Positions 46,638 to 55,397 of a stretch of DNA of 64,000 bases are shown piece after piece (the first letter of the stretch is position 1; each line of letters opens with the position of its first letter). The DNA lies in contig VMSX01000011.1 in NCBI GenBank assembly GCA_013791905.1, forward strand, positions 1 to 64,000. Direction: 5' to 3'. The notes beneath the pieces are model-generated. The model searched no databases, was not told where the DNA came from, and saw nothing but the letters and a program-made list of their open reading frames with translations. Position numbers and translations under genes: made by a program. The DNA is from Rhodocyclaceae bacterium (GTDB lineage: Bacteria > Pseudomonadota > Gammaproteobacteria > Burkholderiales > Rhodocyclaceae).

Positions 46638-47251
46638 CAGGCGCGCCCCTCGCTCTCTTGGCAAACCTGCTTGACGATCTCGTATATCCAGCCCGTCACC
46701 ATGCGCGTATCCCGGAGAACGCGTGCGTGCAACTGCGGATCGAGCCACTGCCGCAAGGTCGCGACCACCGCCGTATCGACATGCGCCTTGCCCAGCGCCT
46801 TGAGCGCCTGCACCAGCAAGCCGCTTTCGCGCAGTTTGAGCCCCGTATCCTTCAAGGCCGATTGGCGAAACGCCAGCACCTGCTGACCGATGGTGTATTG
46901 CCGGCTCGGGCCGTCGGAAAGATACAGCCACTTGCCCGGCACCTGCGTGGAGAGCCCAAGCAGATTCAACGCCGTATCGCCCGAAGGCTGGATGCGCCAA
47001 TTGAACTTGCGCGCCAGCGCCTGCGCTACCTGGTCGATGTCCGGGCTCAATTGCCCCAACAGTTCGCTATGGCGCGGGTAGTCATACACCCCGTGACAAA
47101 CCCGGCGTATCGTTCCCGCCCGTGCCAGCCCGGAGAGCGCCTGATGGATATTCGCTTCGCCGAATTCGGCGACGAAATCCGTCTTGGTGAACGCCCACCC
47201 CCTGCCGCGTCCATATATCCGAGAAAGTATCTTTTGTTCAATCGGTTGCAT
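46637..47251 (-). CDS. AbiEi-like / DUF6088 antitoxin
   Basis: 204 residues. The N-terminal winged helix (KILSRIYGRGRGWAFTKTDF, then ALSGLARAGTIRRVCHGVYDY) and the middle GDTALNLLGLSTQVPGKWLYL match DUF6088, the AbiEi-type antitoxin. Such antitoxins repress their operon through the winged helix. The gene precedes its toxin with a one-base overlap. The 167 bases before it, down to the fused hsdMS gene, probably contain its promoter, which I cannot define well. Confidence 0.85.
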   Translation of the reverse strand: MQPIEQKILSRIYGRGRGWAFTKTDFVAEFGEANIHQALSGLARAGTIRRVCHGVYDYPRHSELLGQLSPDIDQVAQALARKFNWRIQPSGDTALNLLGLSTQVPGKWLYLSDGPSRQYTIGQQVLAFRQSALKDTGLKLRESGLLVQALKALGKAHVDTAVVATLRQWLDPQLHARVLRDTRMVTGWIYEIVKQVCQESEGRA

Positions 47252-47418
47252 GATCGATGCCGAAGCATTCCTTCAGGAAAGCAGCCTTGTTTTTCTGAAA
47301 ATACCACACCCCGGACTGGCGCGCCATGAAAACCTTGGTACAGGGATGGGCGTGGCGACACCCTCTGCTGACTCTGCAGCCCGGCGGTCACCATCGCATG
47401 GCCGCTGTCATTTCCTCT

Positions 47419-49941
47419 TTATCGCCGTCCCGCCAGCGCCGACTTTTCCTCCGCGCCCCAGACGCGAGCCAGCGTCGCCTGGATTTTCTGCTCGAAGCGG
47501 GCGATCAGTTCGCGGTTGGCGGCGACCAGCGCCTGCTCGGCTTCGATCTCGGCGACGATGGCTTGCTGGGTGGCGAGGGGTGGGAGGGGAAGCTTGAAGT
47601 TCAGAACATCCGTCTTGGTGATATTTGGGTCTTTCCGCGTGCTGTTTGCGACCTTCTTCCAATAGTCCTTCGACGCTATAAGAATGGCGTTCAGAAAATA
47701 GGGGCTCACTTTCGGCGTTGGTAGAAGTGCGGTCATCGCTTGGTTGTGAGTTGCCTCGATCTCAAGAACACCAGTTCTTCCGATCTGATTGAAACCTCCA
47801 TACATCGCGATCAGCACGGTCCCCACAGGCAGGATGCTGAGGTGAGTTTCGCCCAATGCCTGCGGAGTAATTTTCTCGTCAGTCAATCTGATTGGCCCGT
47901 CTCTGAGGTCGAGTGTTTTTACCCATGGGATTGTCCCGCCCTTGAAATAGTCCGTGCGACTGCGAGATGGTGTTGTCCCCGATTTCGTCTCAAAGAGATC
48001 TGCAAGTGGCACCACCGGCCAGTCGGGGTGGATGGGGATGTGGGGGCGGTAGTGGTCGAGGACGGCGCGGGCGCCGTTGATGACTTTCTGGTAGCCCTCG
48101 ATCTCCGCCACGATTCCCTTCTGCACCTCCAGCGGCGGCAGGGGAATCTGGAACTGGCTGAAGAATCCAGTGTGAAAGCTTTGAACGGTGACACCGGGCT
48201 TGATGCCCTTTTCAAGAATCTCGGTGCGTCTTGCTTTCAGGATCCAAAACAGGAAACGCACTTCGAGTCTGCCGTCCGTCGGTATGAGCGCGATGATGTC
48301 TTGGTTGAAGCACATCTCCCGGGCGGTAATGGCAAGCGGCAAGGAGTGCTTCAGAATCCCCGACCGCACAACACACAACAACGTATCGGCGGGAATGATG
48401 CTCGTAGCACTACCTTCGACCGCAGCCTTTGAAACGTGATCCTCGGTATCGTGAAGCACGTCCTGCTTCATGTCTTTCGGTGACACCCACGGAATGGTAC
48501 CGCGCCAAAACGCGTCGTTCTCTTTCGACGGCGTTCCGCCACTGGCTCGGCGTGTCAATTCTCCAAGAGGAATCAATGGCCACGCCGCCGTAGCGGACGT
48601 CACTCCCTCCCGATACCGCTCCCCACTGAGGTTGTAGTCGCCATTCGCGGCGATCTTTGCCTTCGCCACGATCAGCCCGCAGGTTGGCAGAAGTTCATCA
48701 ACGGCTTGGCCGCTGCGCAGTGCCTGAACGTAGGTGGCAAGTTCGGCCTTGACCTGTGGCAGATCGTTCTTGTCGAAGGCGCGGCGCTGGGCGCCGAGGC
48801 CGTAGCCGTCGTTTTCGACCTTGAAGAAGGCGATGCTGTCGCTCTTCCTGGCGATGGATTTGTCGAGGATGAGGATGGAGGTCTTGACGCCGGAATAGGG
48901 ATTGAAGCAGCCCGCCGGCAGCGAGACGACGGCGACCAGGCTGTTGGCGACAAGCATTTTGCGCAGGGCTTTGTAGGCGGTCTGGCTCTGGAAGATGATG
49001 CCTTCGGGCACGATGATGGCGGCGCGGCCTTGCGGGCTGAGGTGCTCGGCCATGTAGTCCACGAAGAGCACTTCGCTGCGCTTGGCCTGGATCGAGAAGC
49101 GCTTGTGGGGCTTGATGCCGCCTTTCGGCGACATGAAGGGCGGGTTGGCGAGAATGACGTCGGCCGTCTCGTTCCACTTCTCGTCGCTGGTCAGGGTGTC
49201 GTATTCGACGATGTGCGGGTCGGTGAAGCCGTGCAGGTACAGGTTGACCAGGCTGAGGCGCACCATGTCGGGCGAGATGTCGTAGCCGCGGATGTTGGTG
49301 GCGAGGCGCTTGCGCTCGTCGGGCTTGAGCGCGTGCTTGCCGCTGTTGTGTTTGAGGATGTGCTTCCAGGCCGAAATCAGGAAGCCGGCGGTGCCGCAGG
49401 CGGGGTCGAGAATGCTTTCGTGCTTTTGCGGGTCGATGACCGCGACCATGAAGTCGATGATGTGGCGCGGGGTGCGAAACTGGCCGGCGTCGCCCTGGCT
49501 GCCAAGCACCGAGAGCAGGTATTCGAAGGCGTCGCCGAGGCGTTCGGAGTGGTCGTAGGTGAAGCCGTCGATTTCCTTGAGGAAGCCGCGCAGGGTTTCC
49601 GGGTCGCGGTAGGGCAGGTAGGCGTTCTTGAAGATGTCGCGGAACAGTGGCGGGATGCCGGGGTTCGCGGTCATCTTGCCGATGGCTTCGGAATACAGCG
49701 TCAGCACGTCAAAGCCGCCCAGTTTGGGGGCCATCAACCTGGCCCAGCCGTACTTGGCGTAGCCATTGGCGAAGAAGCTGCGTTTGCCGCCGAGTTCTTC
49801 GGCTTCGGCGTCCATGTCGTCCATGAACTTGTAGATCAGCGCGATGGTGATCTGCTCGACCTGCGATTTTGGGTCGGGCACCTTGCCGACGAGGATGTCG
49901 CGACAGGTGTCGATGCGGCGCTTGGTGTCGGTGTCGAGCAT
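47419..49941 (-). CDS. Fused type I methyltransferase-specificity protein (HsdM-HsdS)
   Basis: 840 residues. Residues 1-450 are HsdM: S-adenosylmethionine motif DPACGTAGF (179-187) and NPPF (266-269). Residues about 460-840 are HsdS with two target-recognition domains (WPLIPLGELTRRASGGTPSK and WPVVPLADLFETKSGTTPSR), each ending in a helix (PLPPLEVQKGIVAEIE; PLPPLATQQAIVAEIE). One chain therefore carries modification and site recognition, normally two proteins. The usual M2S assembly must be reached differently. The C-terminal KSALAGRR and the stop region are supplied by a dispersed-repeat copy. HsdR of this system is upstream past the MNT/HEPN genes. Confidence 0.9.
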   Translation of the reverse strand: MLDTDTKRRIDTCRDILVGKVPDPKSQVEQITIALIYKFMDDMDAEAEELGGKRSFFANGYAKYGWARLMAPKLGGFDVLTLYSEAIGKMTANPGIPPLFRDIFKNAYLPYRDPETLRGFLKEIDGFTYDHSERLGDAFEYLLSVLGSQGDAGQFRTPRHIIDFMVAVIDPQKHESILDPACGTAGFLISAWKHILKHNSGKHALKPDERKRLATNIRGYDISPDMVRLSLVNLYLHGFTDPHIVEYDTLTSDEKWNETADVILANPPFMSPKGGIKPHKRFSIQAKRSEVLFVDYMAEHLSPQGRAAIIVPEGIIFQSQTAYKALRKMLVANSLVAVVSLPAGCFNPYSGVKTSILILDKSIARKSDSIAFFKVENDGYGLGAQRRAFDKNDLPQVKAELATYVQALRSGQAVDELLPTCGLIVAKAKIAANGDYNLSGERYREGVTSATAAWPLIPLGELTRRASGGTPSKENDAFWRGTIPWVSPKDMKQDVLHDTEDHVSKAAVEGSATSIIPADTLLCVVRSGILKHSLPLAITAREMCFNQDIIALIPTDGRLEVRFLFWILKARRTEILEKGIKPGVTVQSFHTGFFSQFQIPLPPLEVQKGIVAEIEGYQKVINGARAVLDHYRPHIPIHPDWPVVPLADLFETKSGTTPSRSRTDYFKGGTIPWVKTLDLRDGPIRLTDEKITPQALGETHLSILPVGTVLIAMYGGFNQIGRTGVLEIEATHNQAMTALLPTPKVSPYFLNAILIASKDYWKKVANSTRKDPNITKTDVLNFKLPLPPLATQQAIVAEIEAEQALVAANRELIARFEQKIQATLARVWGAEEKSALAGRR
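47424..47447 (+). repeat. Dispersed 24-bp repeat, copy 7 (3' end of hsdMS)
   Basis: Identical to copy 1 over 24 bases, and both are flanked by AT(C) on the left. On the gene strand it encodes the last residues KSALAGRR before the TAA of the fused methylase. Confidence 0.9.
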
Positions 49942-49945
49942 GGGT

Positions 49946-50398
49946 TTATGGTGCGATTGCGAGCAGATCGGGACGCTGGCGCGCCAGCCATTTCAGGGTG
50001 TGGGCGATGAGGGCCTCGGCTTGGGCCAGGCATTCGGCGACAGCGGCAGCGGTGACAGGATCGCCTTCGTAGTCATTGAGGTTGCGCTGCTTGCGCAGGG
50101 CATCAAGGATGATCACGGTGTCCTGATCAATGCCCATGGTTTTTGGCAGGGCTTGCAGCGCCGTCTGATGATGACCGGGCTGACTGGTAGAGGTGCGGTA
50201 ACCTTTGGCCCAGAGGCCGATCATCGCGCACTGCATGATGGCCTTGTAGGCAGCGTCGAAGCGATTATCGGCGCTGAGTCCCGGCAGGCGCGCATCGAGC
50301 AGGTTGCGTGCTGCCGCGTCCAGCAGACGCTGCACGCCTTCAGCGGTGGCTTCAAATGCCTGCAGGCGATGAATGGCCAGCAAGTTTTCCAAGGTCAT
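49946..50398 (-). CDS. HEPN-domain protein, partner of the nucleotidyltransferase
   Basis: 150 residues from ATG 50398 (MTLENLLAIHRLQAFEAT). It is all-helical and matches the HEPN type paired with MNT proteins: RFDAAYKAIMQCAMIGLWAKG, then ALRKQRNLNDYEGD. The usual RNase motif is R-x4-6-H; here RNLNDY has Tyr where His is common. In MntA/HepT pairs the HEPN protein is an RNase toxin that is silenced by AMP chains added by the MNT partner. The gene overlaps the MNT gene by 47 bases and ends four bases before hsdMS. Confidence 0.78.
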   Translation of the reverse strand: MTLENLLAIHRLQAFEATAEGVQRLLDAAARNLLDARLPGLSADNRFDAAYKAIMQCAMIGLWAKGYRTSTSQPGHHQTALQALPKTMGIDQDTVIILDALRKQRNLNDYEGDPVTAAAVAECLAQAEALIAHTLKWLARQRPDLLAIAP

Positions 50399-50960
50399 GT
50401 TCGGTTCCGATGACAAAGAGTTTCGGGTTGGCGAGGATGTTGCCGACAAAAGAATCCTTGGCGGCGAGGCGGCGGGCGAACTCGGCGGCAGTATGGATCA
50501 CTGGGTTGATTTCGCGTTGCAGTTGCTCCTGCACTGGATGAAGCACCTTGACAGCCGCGCCGAAGGTGCAATCGGCGATCAGCAGCAGATCGACATCGCT
50601 GCGCGCGTTTTCTTCGCCCCGCGCCATGGAGCCGAAGACCAACGCCAGTTCTGGCACCGGGTCGAGCGTGCGCAAGGCGTCGGCAAGCACGCCAACCATT
50701 CCGCTGGTCTTGCGAAACAGCCCGGCCAGTTCGGTAAACACCGGACAGTCGCGATTGGCGCGATAGTGCACCTGGTTGCCTTGTTTCTCGCGCAACAACA
50801 GCCCGCCCTGCGCCAACCGGGCCAGTTCCTTGTGCAGCGTGCCGGGCGTGGTGCCGGTCAGGCGCGCCAGTTCGCGCACGTGATAGCTGCTGTCTGGATG
50901 CAACAGCAATTGGGTCAATGCACGTTGGCGGTAGCTGCCAAAAAGAAGATCGAGTAACAC
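50352..50960 (-). CDS. Winged-helix MNT nucleotidyltransferase
   Basis: 202 residues from GTG 50960. N-terminal winged helix (SSYHVRELARLTGTTPGTLHKE) and a minimal nucleotidyltransferase with GSMARGEENARSDVDLLL (GS-x10-DxD). The MNT part would modify the HEPN partner. The winged helix suggests the protein also represses its own operon, and tandem repeats lie just upstream (50986-51020). Module order hsdR, MNT, HEPN, hsdMS on one strand. Confidence 0.83.
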   Translation of the reverse strand: MLLDLLFGSYRQRALTQLLLHPDSSYHVRELARLTGTTPGTLHKELARLAQGGLLLREKQGNQVHYRANRDCPVFTELAGLFRKTSGMVGVLADALRTLDPVPELALVFGSMARGEENARSDVDLLLIADCTFGAAVKVLHPVQEQLQREINPVIHTAAEFARRLAAKDSFVGNILANPKLFVIGTEHDLGKLAGHSSPAGI

Positions 50961-50985
50961 GGGAATGAATTTTCGTAGCCTTTAA

Positions 50986-51020
50986 TGCTTCGATTGTAGC
51001 TTATTGTGCTTCGTATGTAG
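50986..51020 (-). promoter_or_regulatory. Tandem operator-like repeats before the MNT gene
   Basis: TGCTTCGATTGTAG (50986-50999) and TGCTTCGTATGTAG (51007-51020) are direct repeats, 12 of 14 identical, exactly 21 bases apart, so on the same face of DNA. A partial third (TTTTCGTAG) ends at 50978. They lie between the hsdR stop and the MNT start, as expected for binding sites of the MNT winged helix. Confidence 0.6.
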
Positions 51021-51024
51021 ACTG

Positions 51025-53586
51025 CTACATGAACTGGTTGAGGGATACATAGTCCTTCACGTACTCCGGAATCTTCTCGCGCCATTCCTTGGGCACGGCC
51101 TTGAAGTCGGCCATGCTGAAGGCGGGATTGACGTTGAGGTCGGTATATCTTCCCTGCTTGATGATGTCGCGCAAGTTGCCGTCGGTGGCGTAGGCTTTGA
51201 AGAAGTATTTCATGGCGCCGATCGCGGCGGCCTGCTTTTCGATATTTTCCGTCGATGCATCGAGCAAGAATTTCTGGAATTCGTCTTCGAGCAGTTCATC
51301 CTTGCCCTTGAAGTGGGGAATCAGGCCGAAGATTTTTTCGAGAATCTCGCGCAGGGTGAGGCGGCGATCCACGCCGGCCGCGCGGCGCAGTTTGTCGAGC
51401 GTATAGAACTCTGTCGGCTTGTCGAGCAGGCGGGTGGCGACGTAATCGATGGCCTGATTCCACTGCTCAAACTCCACATGCTGCTGCAAGACTGGGTCGG
51501 CCTTGACGGCGTTCTCGAAACCTTCGAAGAACATGCGGTCGACTTTCATGCCCTGGGCACCGACCGGTTCCTCGACCAGATGGGCGATGGCGTCGCCGCC
51601 GCCATGGATGTATTCGCCCGCGGGGCCTATCGTCGTGCCGCCGGCATTCACGCCTTCACCCGCGCCAGCCCGGGGATTGGGCAACTTCAACACCTCGTCG
51701 TAGCTGAACTTCTCTTCGAAATATTCGCAGTTGGCGAAGAAGTCGAAGAGCTTGTAGCGGGTCTTTTCCTGTTTGCCAGCAGACAGAAATTCCGCTTTCA
51801 ACGGCTTGTCGAAAAGCTGTTCGAGAAAGTCGTGCTTGCGGGTGCCGCGCCCCTTGATCTGCACGAAGTCGGATGGCGAGAAGATCGGCCGCAGCAGGCC
51901 GAGATTGAGGATGTCCGGGCAGTCGTAGCCGGTGGTCATCATGCCGACGGTGACGCAGACGCGCGCCTTGCTGGTCTTGTAGGTTTCGAGAAAGTTGGCC
52001 GAGCCAAGCAGATTATTGTTGGTGAAGTTGATAGTGTATTGCTGGGCATCGGGAATCAGCGAAGTGACCTGCACCGCAAAATCGGATTGATACTTGCCGG
52101 GCCAAAGAGCGTCGGCCTGTTCGTTGAGGACTTGCGTCAGTTTGCTGGCGTGGTTCTGGCTGACGGCGAAGACGATGGATTTGCCGAGTTCGCCGCTGAT
52201 GGGATCGCGCAGGGCATTGTTCATGAAGGTCTGGCAGAACAGCCGATTGGTCGCCTCGGAAAAGAACTTCTTCTCGAAGTCCTTATGGAAGAAACTTTCC
52301 TGTTCCGCATCGCCTGCCACTACGGGAATGGCTACGGCATAGCCCTTGTCGGAGAGCAGTTGCGTGGTGATGTCAGTGCGGGCATCGACGACGACAGGAT
52401 TGATGAGGTAGCCCTCGCGCACGCCGTCGAGCAACGAATAGCGAAAGGTGGGCTGGCCGGATTCGCAACCGAAGGTGCGGTAGGTGTCGAGCAGCAGGCG
52501 GCGTTCGGCCTCACGTGGGTCACGGGTGCCGGGTTTGCTGGTGTCGAATTTCTTGAGGTAGTCGCGCGGCGTGGCGGTGAGGCCCAGCTTGTAGCCGACG
52601 AAATACTCGAATACGGCGCGGGCGTTGCCACCGATGGAGCGGTGCGCTTCGTCGGAAATCACCAGGTCGAAGTCGGTCGGCGAGAACAGGCGGCGGTACT
52701 TGTCGTTGAACAGCAGCGATTGCACGGTGGTGACGACAATTTCCGCCTTGCGCCATTCGTCGCGCCGCTCCTTGTAGATCACCGAGGTGTAATCGTTCTT
52801 GAGTTGGGCGATAAATGCCTTGTTGGCCTGATCTTCGAGTTCCAGCCGGTCGACGAGAAACAGCACGCGCCGGGCATTGCCGGTGCGGAAGAATAGCTTG
52901 ATGACCGCGGCGGCGGTGAGAGTCTTGCCGGTGCCGGTCGCCATTTCGAACAGGAAGCGGCTGTGGCCCTCGGCTACGGCGTCCTGAATCGCCTGGATAG
53001 CCCGCTTTTGGTAATCGCGCAGGAAGCGCAGGCGATTCTTCTGGATGAAGGTGTCGCGTTCGGCCGGGTTATTCCAGCCGGCTTCGGCCGCATAGCCGGG
53101 CATCTGCGTCAGGGCGATGTAGTCCTTGCCGACCCGTTCGGTGATGAGTTTTTGCGGGTTGGGCTGGAAGCGGTGGCAGCCCTTGATCGAGTCGGGCGAC
53201 GGGAAGCGCGTGATGATGTGGGGGTTGCCCTGCACCAGATCCCAGAAATAATGCAGGTTGCCGTTGGAAAGGATGACGAAGCGGCAGTTCTGCGACTTGG
53301 CGTACTTGCGCGCCTGCTCCTTGCCGACCAAGGGATTCTTGTCTTCGGACTTGGCCTCGAGCACGACCAGCGGAAAGCCGGATTCATCAAGCAGCAAAAA
53401 GTCGATGAAGCCCTTGCCGGTTTCCTCGAAGTTCTCGCCCAGTGCATCGACAGCCAGTTTGGTCAGCTTGACCTTGGGTTCGAGGACAATGTTGGCCTTG
53501 CCCGTGGCGGCGTCAAAAAAGCGCCAGCCTGCCTCCTCCAGCAGCTTGTTGATCTTGATGCGGGCTTTGGCTTCTTTGGCGACCAT
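51025..53586 (-). CDS. hsdR: Type I restriction enzyme R subunit HsdR, second system
   Basis: 853 residues. PD-(D/E)xK nuclease (IDFLLLDESGFPLVVLEAKS: Asp62, Glu77, Lys79), translocase with MATGTGKT (215-222), SDEAH (311-315), TATPRDY and GRGTRK, then a helical C-terminus. It is only distantly like the first HsdR in this window (different length and motif context), so the two systems are independent. A Gly-rich stretch (AGAGEGVNAGGTTIGPAGEY, near 655-680) sits before the C-terminal domain. Its modification partner is the fused hsdMS gene. Confidence 0.92.
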   Translation of the reverse strand: MVAKEAKARIKINKLLEEAGWRFFDAATGKANIVLEPKVKLTKLAVDALGENFEETGKGFIDFLLLDESGFPLVVLEAKSEDKNPLVGKEQARKYAKSQNCRFVILSNGNLHYFWDLVQGNPHIITRFPSPDSIKGCHRFQPNPQKLITERVGKDYIALTQMPGYAAEAGWNNPAERDTFIQKNRLRFLRDYQKRAIQAIQDAVAEGHSRFLFEMATGTGKTLTAAAVIKLFFRTGNARRVLFLVDRLELEDQANKAFIAQLKNDYTSVIYKERRDEWRKAEIVVTTVQSLLFNDKYRRLFSPTDFDLVISDEAHRSIGGNARAVFEYFVGYKLGLTATPRDYLKKFDTSKPGTRDPREAERRLLLDTYRTFGCESGQPTFRYSLLDGVREGYLINPVVVDARTDITTQLLSDKGYAVAIPVVAGDAEQESFFHKDFEKKFFSEATNRLFCQTFMNNALRDPISGELGKSIVFAVSQNHASKLTQVLNEQADALWPGKYQSDFAVQVTSLIPDAQQYTINFTNNNLLGSANFLETYKTSKARVCVTVGMMTTGYDCPDILNLGLLRPIFSPSDFVQIKGRGTRKHDFLEQLFDKPLKAEFLSAGKQEKTRYKLFDFFANCEYFEEKFSYDEVLKLPNPRAGAGEGVNAGGTTIGPAGEYIHGGGDAIAHLVEEPVGAQGMKVDRMFFEGFENAVKADPVLQQHVEFEQWNQAIDYVATRLLDKPTEFYTLDKLRRAAGVDRRLTLREILEKIFGLIPHFKGKDELLEDEFQKFLLDASTENIEKQAAAIGAMKYFFKAYATDGNLRDIIKQGRYTDLNVNPAFSMADFKAVPKEWREKIPEYVKDYVSLNQFM

Positions 53587-53616
53587 GGCCGGGATTGTAT
53601 GACATACCGATGGCAG

Positions 53617-53639
53617 GCCGCCATCTCTACGATGGTGGC
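53617..53639 (-). repeat. Hairpin between the MOSC gene and hsdR
   Basis: GCCACCATC and GATGGCGGC (minus strand) pair at eight of nine positions around five bases. It follows the MOSC stop by about 17 bases. There is no T run, so it is a weak terminator candidate only. Confidence 0.4.
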
Positions 53640-53655
53640 TGGAGGGATAACGGTT

Positions 53656-54336
53656 TCAATCTTCGTTGCGAGTCAGTCGTTCAATGCGCTCTTGCAGCTT
53701 GCGCACCCATTCCGGGCTCAGACCGGGAGCGGCGGCCAGCATGGCGAGCGCTGCTGGCAGCGGGTGCGGGGAGCGGACGGTGCGCCAGAAGCGGGCCAGG
53801 GGCACCGATCCGGCGGGGCGTTCGAGGTGCACCAGACTGTCGCCGGCGCAGATGGCGCCCGACGTCAACACCCGGTAGTGCCAGCCGGTGCAGCCATGTT
53901 CGGCAATATAAGCCGCGACGCCCTTGCAGCCGGTGCGCCGATCGATCTTCCAGCACGGCGTGCGCGGCTGCGTCACCTGGATGCGCGTCGCGCCGAGCGC
54001 AAAGATGTCGCCGATGCAGACCGTTTCCTCGGTCAGGCCGCGGGTCGTGATGTTCTCGCCAAGGCCGCCGGGCAGCAGATTGCGCGCCGCGGGAAACGCC
54101 GCCAGCAGGCGGGCGTAGTGCTCGGCAGGAAAGAGGTGCAAGGCCTTGTCGGGGCCGCCGTGCGCCTGCAAATCGGCGTGCGTGTCGCCCGCCAGCCCTT
54201 CCTCGCTGAGTTGCACCGCCCCGGTTACGGCGGTCTTGACGATGGCGCTGGAGCGGCTGTCGTCGGCCAGCACTGCGACCGCGCCGACAAATATCGCATC
54301 GACGTTGCAGGCGGGAAGCATGTGTTGTGGCGTCAT
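53656..54336 (-). CDS. MOSC domain protein (YiiM-like)
   Basis: 226 residues. The MOSC fold is shown by GLAGDTHADLQAHGGPDKALHLF, LGENITTRGLTEETVCIGD and the Cys-bearing QPRTPCWKIDRRTG. The Cys is the likely molybdenum-cofactor sulfur or metal-binding position. YiiM-type proteins reduce N-hydroxylated compounds with the molybdenum cofactor. The C-terminal 60 residues form a helical tail typical of the subgroup. It is nine bases from the next gene upstream. Confidence 0.85.
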   Translation of the reverse strand: MTPQHMLPACNVDAIFVGAVAVLADDSRSSAIVKTAVTGAVQLSEEGLAGDTHADLQAHGGPDKALHLFPAEHYARLLAAFPAARNLLPGGLGENITTRGLTEETVCIGDIFALGATRIQVTQPRTPCWKIDRRTGCKGVAAYIAEHGCTGWHYRVLTSGAICAGDSLVHLERPAGSVPLARFWRTVRSPHPLPAALAMLAAAPGLSPEWVRKLQERIERLTRNED

Positions 54337-54344
54337 GTGGTGGT

Positions 54345-55397
54345 CTATAGCTTGATTGTTGTCAGGTCGTGACTCAAGTTTTCCAGCGCGTCCTGTGTGT
54401 CAACAGCATCCTTCCGGTAGCGGTCAAGAAAGTTGCTGGCGACGGCACGCCAGTGTTCCGCGCCTCGCTGCACGATTTCAGATAAAACCGCCGTCCCGCC
54501 GGCGCCGACTTTTGCCGTATCGAACGCAGCCAGCAAAGGAAACATCTCCTTGCGCATGCCGTCGAAATTGGTGAACCAGAAATGCAGTTGCGGCCAGGCG
54601 GCACGTTCGATCAGGGCCGGCAAGGTCACCAGGCAATCGGCAAGATTGTCGCGCACGGCACGAGCAAGAATTTCCGGGCGTCGTTTCTTGAAGCCGGCCA
54701 GCATCCTTTCCCAGTCGGGGCCGAGCAGGCCGCTCGCCGCATGCTCGCCGCGTTCATGCAGGATCAGGCTTGCGGTTTCGGCATCGGTCATGCGCTGGAG
54801 CGCCGCCTGGGGGTCATCGGCATAGCCGTGCGCGGCGAGTGCCCGCGCCAGGGTGCCGGGTGTTTGCTTCATGCTCCAGCCTTCGGCCTTTTCCCACAAC
54901 CACTGCCGCAAAGCTTCGCGCCGCACAATCACGACACCATTTTGCAGGGCGGCCGGGATGGCGGTCAGGTCGCGCGCATATTCGCGTTCGCAGACCAGCA
55001 CCGTCAGCCCATCCGTTTCCTCTCGATACGCCAGTTGCCCGAGGAAGAAATGCGGCTTGCCGAACCGCCCGATACCGGCGCCATAAACGAGGCCATGGGG
55101 CGCGAGCCGCTGGTTGATTGCAACACTGGCAAACGGATCGAATTCTTCACCGGCGACGGGCAGCGGATCATAGCTGTCTTCAGCCAGGGTTTCCCAGAGG
55201 GCTTCGCGCGCGGAAAGCCAGGCGCCGACATCGCCACGCGCCAGGGTCTCGCCCAGCGCAATGCCCTGCTCCCAGCGGTAGAACTCGCGCATTTCGAGCA
55301 GGTAGGTGCATAGCGACATCTCGCGCGCATGACGCGCATCGGCGATGTAGCAGTTGCGCTGGACGGCGCCAATCAACCGATGAAGCTCTTTCGTCAT
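54345..55397 (-). CDS. Conserved protein of unknown function (resembles Sfum_1244 family)
   Basis: 350 residues. N-terminal features are QRNCYIADARHAREMSLCTY, LLEMREFYRWEQG and LWETL, which recall the family named Sfum_1244 in bacterial annotations; I hold this as likely, not certain. No enzyme motif or membrane segment is clear. KVGAGGTA (near residue 300) is encoded by a dispersed-repeat copy and lies between helical segments. The stop of the next upstream gene overlaps its start by four bases. Confidence 0.6.
   Translation of the reverse strand: MTKELHRLIGAVQRNCYIADARHAREMSLCTYLLEMREFYRWEQGIALGETLARGDVGAWLSAREALWETLAEDSYDPLPVAGEEFDPFASVAINQRLAPHGLVYGAGIGRFGKPHFFLGQLAYREETDGLTVLVCEREYARDLTAIPAALQNGVVIVRREALRQWLWEKAEGWSMKQTPGTLARALAAHGYADDPQAALQRMTDAETASLILHERGEHAASGLLGPDWERMLAGFKKRRPEILARAVRDNLADCLVTLPALIERAAWPQLHFWFTNFDGMRKEMFPLLAAFDTAKVGAGGTAVLSEIVQRGAEHWRAVASNFLDRYRKDAVDTQDALENLSHDLTTIKL
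54490..54513 (+). repeat. Dispersed 24-bp repeat, copy 8 (in the Sfum_1244-like gene)
   Basis: Identical to the pheT copy and one base different from copy 1. It is read on the gene strand as KVGAGGTA. Confidence 0.85.

Noticed and set aside
46638-47000. N-terminal extension of the AbiEii gene
   Set aside because: Lies in another frame of the DUF6088 gene; the coupled ATG at 46637 gives the normal family start.
51004-52896. 630-codon plus-strand ORF opposite the second hsdR
   Set aside because: Antisense shadow; the minus-strand protein has the complete nuclease and translocase motifs.
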